From Glandiceps talaboti (lineage: Eukaryota; Hemichordata; Enteropneusta; Spengelidae): a stretch of DNA of 10,000 bases. Below the pieces are notes generated by a model. The model worked only from the letters and a program-made list of their open reading frames with translations. It searched no databases and was not told the origin of the DNA. This document shows, one piece after another, positions 7,678 to 10,000 of this stretch. The first letter of the stretch is position 1, and the number at the start of each line of letters is the position of its first letter. Location of the stretch: contig NC_135568.1 of NCBI RefSeq assembly GCF_964340395.1, forward strand, positions 11,744,276-11,754,275, given 5' to 3'. The position numbers and the translations under genes were made by a program.

Positions 7678-7765
7678 GGTATTACAATAACCACAGATAA
7701 TCCCATAATCCTTTGCATCTGAGCATGCTCAGTCTGGATTGCAAGTTCCCTATTACAATATAGGT
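7678..7765 (+). mobile_element. MITE-like interspersed repeat, copy C
   Basis: It shares AATAACCACA, TCCCATAATC, GGATTGCAAGTTCCC and ATTACAATAT in the same order as copy A. It carries an extra perfect 14-bp palindrome, CTGAGCATGCTCAG, at 7719-7732. It is more diverged than A and B are from each other. Confidence 0.45.
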
Positions 7766-8468
7766 GAGAAAAACAGTTGCCTGACAGGGCTGAAAAAAGG
7801 AATGGCTCTATATAATCCTTATATAAGCTCTACTGATAAGATAACACTAATAGGAGAACATTGGATTTAAACCCTTACTTTAAATATAAATCAAACTAGA
7901 AAAAAAGAGAGTAAAATAAGCCATGCCTGGGTAGAAACTAGTCAGGAAGTCAGTCTGATTTTGTAGTCAGTTAAAGGAGATTAAACAGGTTTATACTGCA
8001 TTGTACTGTGAGTCATAAAATTAATAATTATCCAAACAAAGAATGTCTCACTCAACTAACAGTATGTTGTATGGTAGTCAAAGTCAACAGTTTTCTCAAC
8101 TGGGTCATTCATATGTAGTTGACAATCAACTCTATTGTAATACCTCATTCTTTAACTACCCTGTGTTTTGGTGTGTCAGAAATATAGTCAGCATTCCATT
8201 TCTTTGCTGTAGATCTATGAGTCTGATCTCCCCAATCTCCTGCAAAAAGTGGTATGTCCATATTGTTTATTGGTTTTTGGACAGGTACATTTATGTGTCG
8301 TTGGGTAGAACAGTCCAATTTGTTTTATTTTGATTTGAAGTGCAGTGTCCATTCACAGGTCAATGATATACATAACTTAAGGTGTTTTTATTTAGGAGTC
8401 TGTGCTCTGAACTTAACTCAAACTGTAACTTCCAGGCTTGAATACAATGTCAGATCTGTGCTAAAACT

Positions 8469-8640
8469 TTACACCTGTTTGCTGGGGTGGGATAGGGTGG
8501 GTTTCAAGTGTAGAATAGGCTACACTAGTGAGTTTGCACCTGTTTGTTTTGTGTGTAGAACAGGCTCCATTAGTAAGATTAAACCTGTATGTCGGGGTGA
8601 GATAGGGTGGGGTCAAGGGTAGAACAGGCTTCAGTGATGG
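8469..8640. repeat. G-rich tandem triplicate, units of about 46 to 65 bp
   Basis: Three units each run from ACCTGT(T/A)TG through GTGTAGAA(C/T)AGGCT or AGGGTAGAACAGGCT, at about 8469-8533, 8534-8579 and 8580-8640. The first and third contain GGGGTG(G/A)GATAGGGTGGG; the middle one has lost this block. It overlaps non-supported ORFs on both strands. Confidence 0.75.
8484..8501 (+). other. Potential G-quadruplex in first G-rich unit
   Basis: GGGG, GGG, GGG and GGG are separated by loops of 1, 3 and 1. A related motif lies at 8594-8619 in the third unit (loops 7, 1 and 4). Both are on the sense strand of the gene. Confidence 0.6.
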
Positions 8641-9096
8641 ACCAATATTAACATTAAGTTTGATATGAACAGTGTACACCGTTTAAAGGCCAGGGTTTTA
8701 ATCCCACATGCCCACATTTGTACTATCTTATCTGTGGAGCCATAATGATACATAGGATTATTCTTTTGTTCTGAACCAGCTCTGTCAGACAACTGTTATT
8801 TTCACGTTCAAATGTTAAACCTGGTCTGACCAGGGCCTTGCAAGTCTTCTGTGAACTGAGGTATCACCCAACAAATCATTGTATTAGGCTATGGTTTCAC
8901 AGTAACACTGACTGTTTTTAATCAACAAGTGTTAGATTCCTTATTATAGTGGTACCACTAGTACAAGATGGTATGTTGTAATTTTGTTAGCCCTCATACA
9001 CATCAAGTGTATATTAATTCTTGTCCGTTAAGACAGCTTGATTGTGTGATTTGTTCGATGAGTTGTTCAATGTTTAAAATATTTTTGTATTGACAG

Positions 9097-9238
9097 CCCC
9101 TGATGAAGAAGCTATGGAATTAGAAGCAGCTGAAGCCCCCAGATTTACACATCCATTACAAAGCTCATCAGTGAATGAAGGCGAATCTATCACATTAGAA
9201 GTTCAAGTCACTGGAAAACCACAGCCAACAGTTACATG
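9097..9238 (+). CDS. Internal exon 5: acidic linker and first half of a second Ig domain
   Basis: Seen: the acceptor TTTTTGTATTGACAG ends at 9096 and the donor GTAAGTTG starts at 9239. Two bases complete an Ala codon with exon 4, followed by 46 codons and two bases of a Trp codon (exits in phase 2). The peptide begins with an acidic linker (APDEEAMELEAAEAPRF), then HPLQSSSVNEGESITL and VTGKPQPTVTW. This is the A to C strand region of an I-set domain, cut at the core Trp. At the B-strand Cys position there is Val (LEVQVTG where LxCKVxG is usual), so this domain lacks the canonical disulfide half, as some muscle Ig domains do. The remainder must lie in an exon beyond 10000; no matching phase-2 exon completing the domain is visible before the window ends. 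Confidence 0.88.
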
Positions 9239-10000
9239 GTAAGTTGAAATAACATTAACACAATCTCATATGCATGGTTACAGAAAACTATCACGCAGCA
9301 TTGGCTTCCTGTTTTGGTCAGATGTTTCAAGTAAGGCTGCCATGAGTAGTGGCCATATTGGATTTGTCACTGCTGTCAACAGATGAAAACAAAATAATAT
9401 GCACTTACTGTTGTTAGATTATTTACAACATACTGAAGATTCTTGGGAAAGAATAATTCTCGGTACCTGAAATAGAATATTACTGCCTCGGCACGTCATT
9501 AAAACATGAACATTCAATTTCTTGGTCGACACCATTACTTCCACTGCACATGCTTCACATGCATTTAATTAGTGTTGGCATGCATGAGAATAAGTCTACC
9601 TTCTTGTTCTATGTTGACCCTCCAGCATGAGGTAAAATGCTATGCAGGTACCGAGAAGTGTTAAAGTTCGAAATTGTTCCATTTAGATAAAGGGACTTGA
9701 ATAGAAGAAAGGATATTATCATATATAACATTGTCTTTATTCAGTCAATAAAGAAATTGAATGGAGAGAAGACTAGCCAGAGAAAGAACAAAAATCAGTG
9801 ATCACAAAAATTATCACCAGCATGCTCGCTGCACCCCTGTATCTTAACACCGAGTCTAACTCTGTGTAGCTGTAAAACAACCTGTGAGCTAACTGATAAC
9901 TTAGGAGTCATGACTTGCAAATGTGGAACGGTGTCTCTTGCCTTCTCCTGATTGTCTGTTATTCTGTGAACATATTAAATCTATTCATTTTGATTAAGGA
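9239..10000 (+). other. Intron downstream of exon 5 (runs off the window)
   Basis: It begins GTAAGTTG. No phase-2 acceptor followed by the expected remainder of the Ig domain could be found before 10000. Apart from the foldback at 9457-9657 I see no structure. Confidence 0.75.
9457..9657. mobile_element. 201-bp foldback / MITE-like element with 13-bp terminal inverted repeats
   Basis: TTCTCGGTACCTG at 9457-9469 is the exact reverse complement of CAGGTACCGAGAA at 9645-9657. Similarity continues inward imperfectly (AATAGAATATTAC against ATAGCATTTTAC). No coding capacity is visible. I could not find a clear target-site duplication (flanks GAATAA and GTGTTA), so it may be an old element or a non-mobile inverted repeat. 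Confidence 0.4.

Larger units (their letters stand above)
5255..9096 (+). other. Large intron between exons 4 and 5
   Basis: At 3.8 kb this is the largest intron fully inside the window. Exon 4 leaves and exon 5 enters in phase 1, so no missing exon is required. Contents in order: plain sequence with an AT microsatellite, a 1.4-kb satellite block, MITE-like copies, plain sequence at 7766-8468, a G-rich triplicate, and plain sequence at 8641-9096, which includes a 14-bp palindrome, TAGTGGTACCACTA, at 8947-8960. ORFs at 8043-8333 and 8254-8622 show no motif, no codon pattern and no splice support. Confidence 0.8.

Noticed and set aside
8043-8622. Two overlapping ORFs in the large intron as genes or extra exons
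   Set aside because: They have no recognisable motif and an aromatic/Cys-rich random composition. The second overlaps the G-rich repeat. Exons 4 and 5 join in phase without them.

Overview
This window is eukaryotic, AT-rich, intron-dominated DNA, most likely from a marine or other non-vertebrate metazoan. Five short exons on the + strand (184, 131, 232, 222 and 142 nt) are separated by introns of about 0.5 to 3.8 kb. Every exon has a GT donor, an AG acceptor and matching codon phases across each junction. There is no bacterial gene organisation. The species cannot be named from the sequence alone.

The exons belong to one large gene that enters from the left and continues off the right edge. 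In order they encode the end of a spectrin-like helical repeat region (1285-1468 and 2843-2973), an acidic linker running into the first strand of an immunoglobulin domain (3533-3764), the rest of that I-set Ig domain (5033-5254), and a second acidic linker with the first half of the next Ig domain (9097-9238). Spectrin-like helices followed by I-set Ig domains suggest a cytoskeletal or sarcomeric protein of the CCDC141 / titin / obscurin / UNC-89 / SPEG type. I cannot tell which family member it is, so no gene symbol is given.

Layout: 1-1284 is intron with a ~134-bp tandem repeat at 325-750. The intron 1469-2842 carries a degenerate ~73-bp minisatellite at 1568-1935. The intron 2974-3532 has a G-run array at 3074-3095 and then the same ~73-bp family at 3125-3510. 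The intron 3765-5032 opens with an array of 5' splice-site sequences derived from the end of the preceding exon. The intron 5255-9096 holds a 1.4-kb minisatellite/tetranucleotide block at 5790-7169, three MITE-like copies at 7187-7765 and a G-rich triplicate at 8469-8640. The last intron contains a 201-bp foldback element at 9457-9657.

No dedicated novel gene system is visible. The most unusual signal is the splice-donor array (3761-4453). Tandem duplication has copied the exon-end/donor junction at least ten times, and two of the copies are in-frame alternative exon ends.
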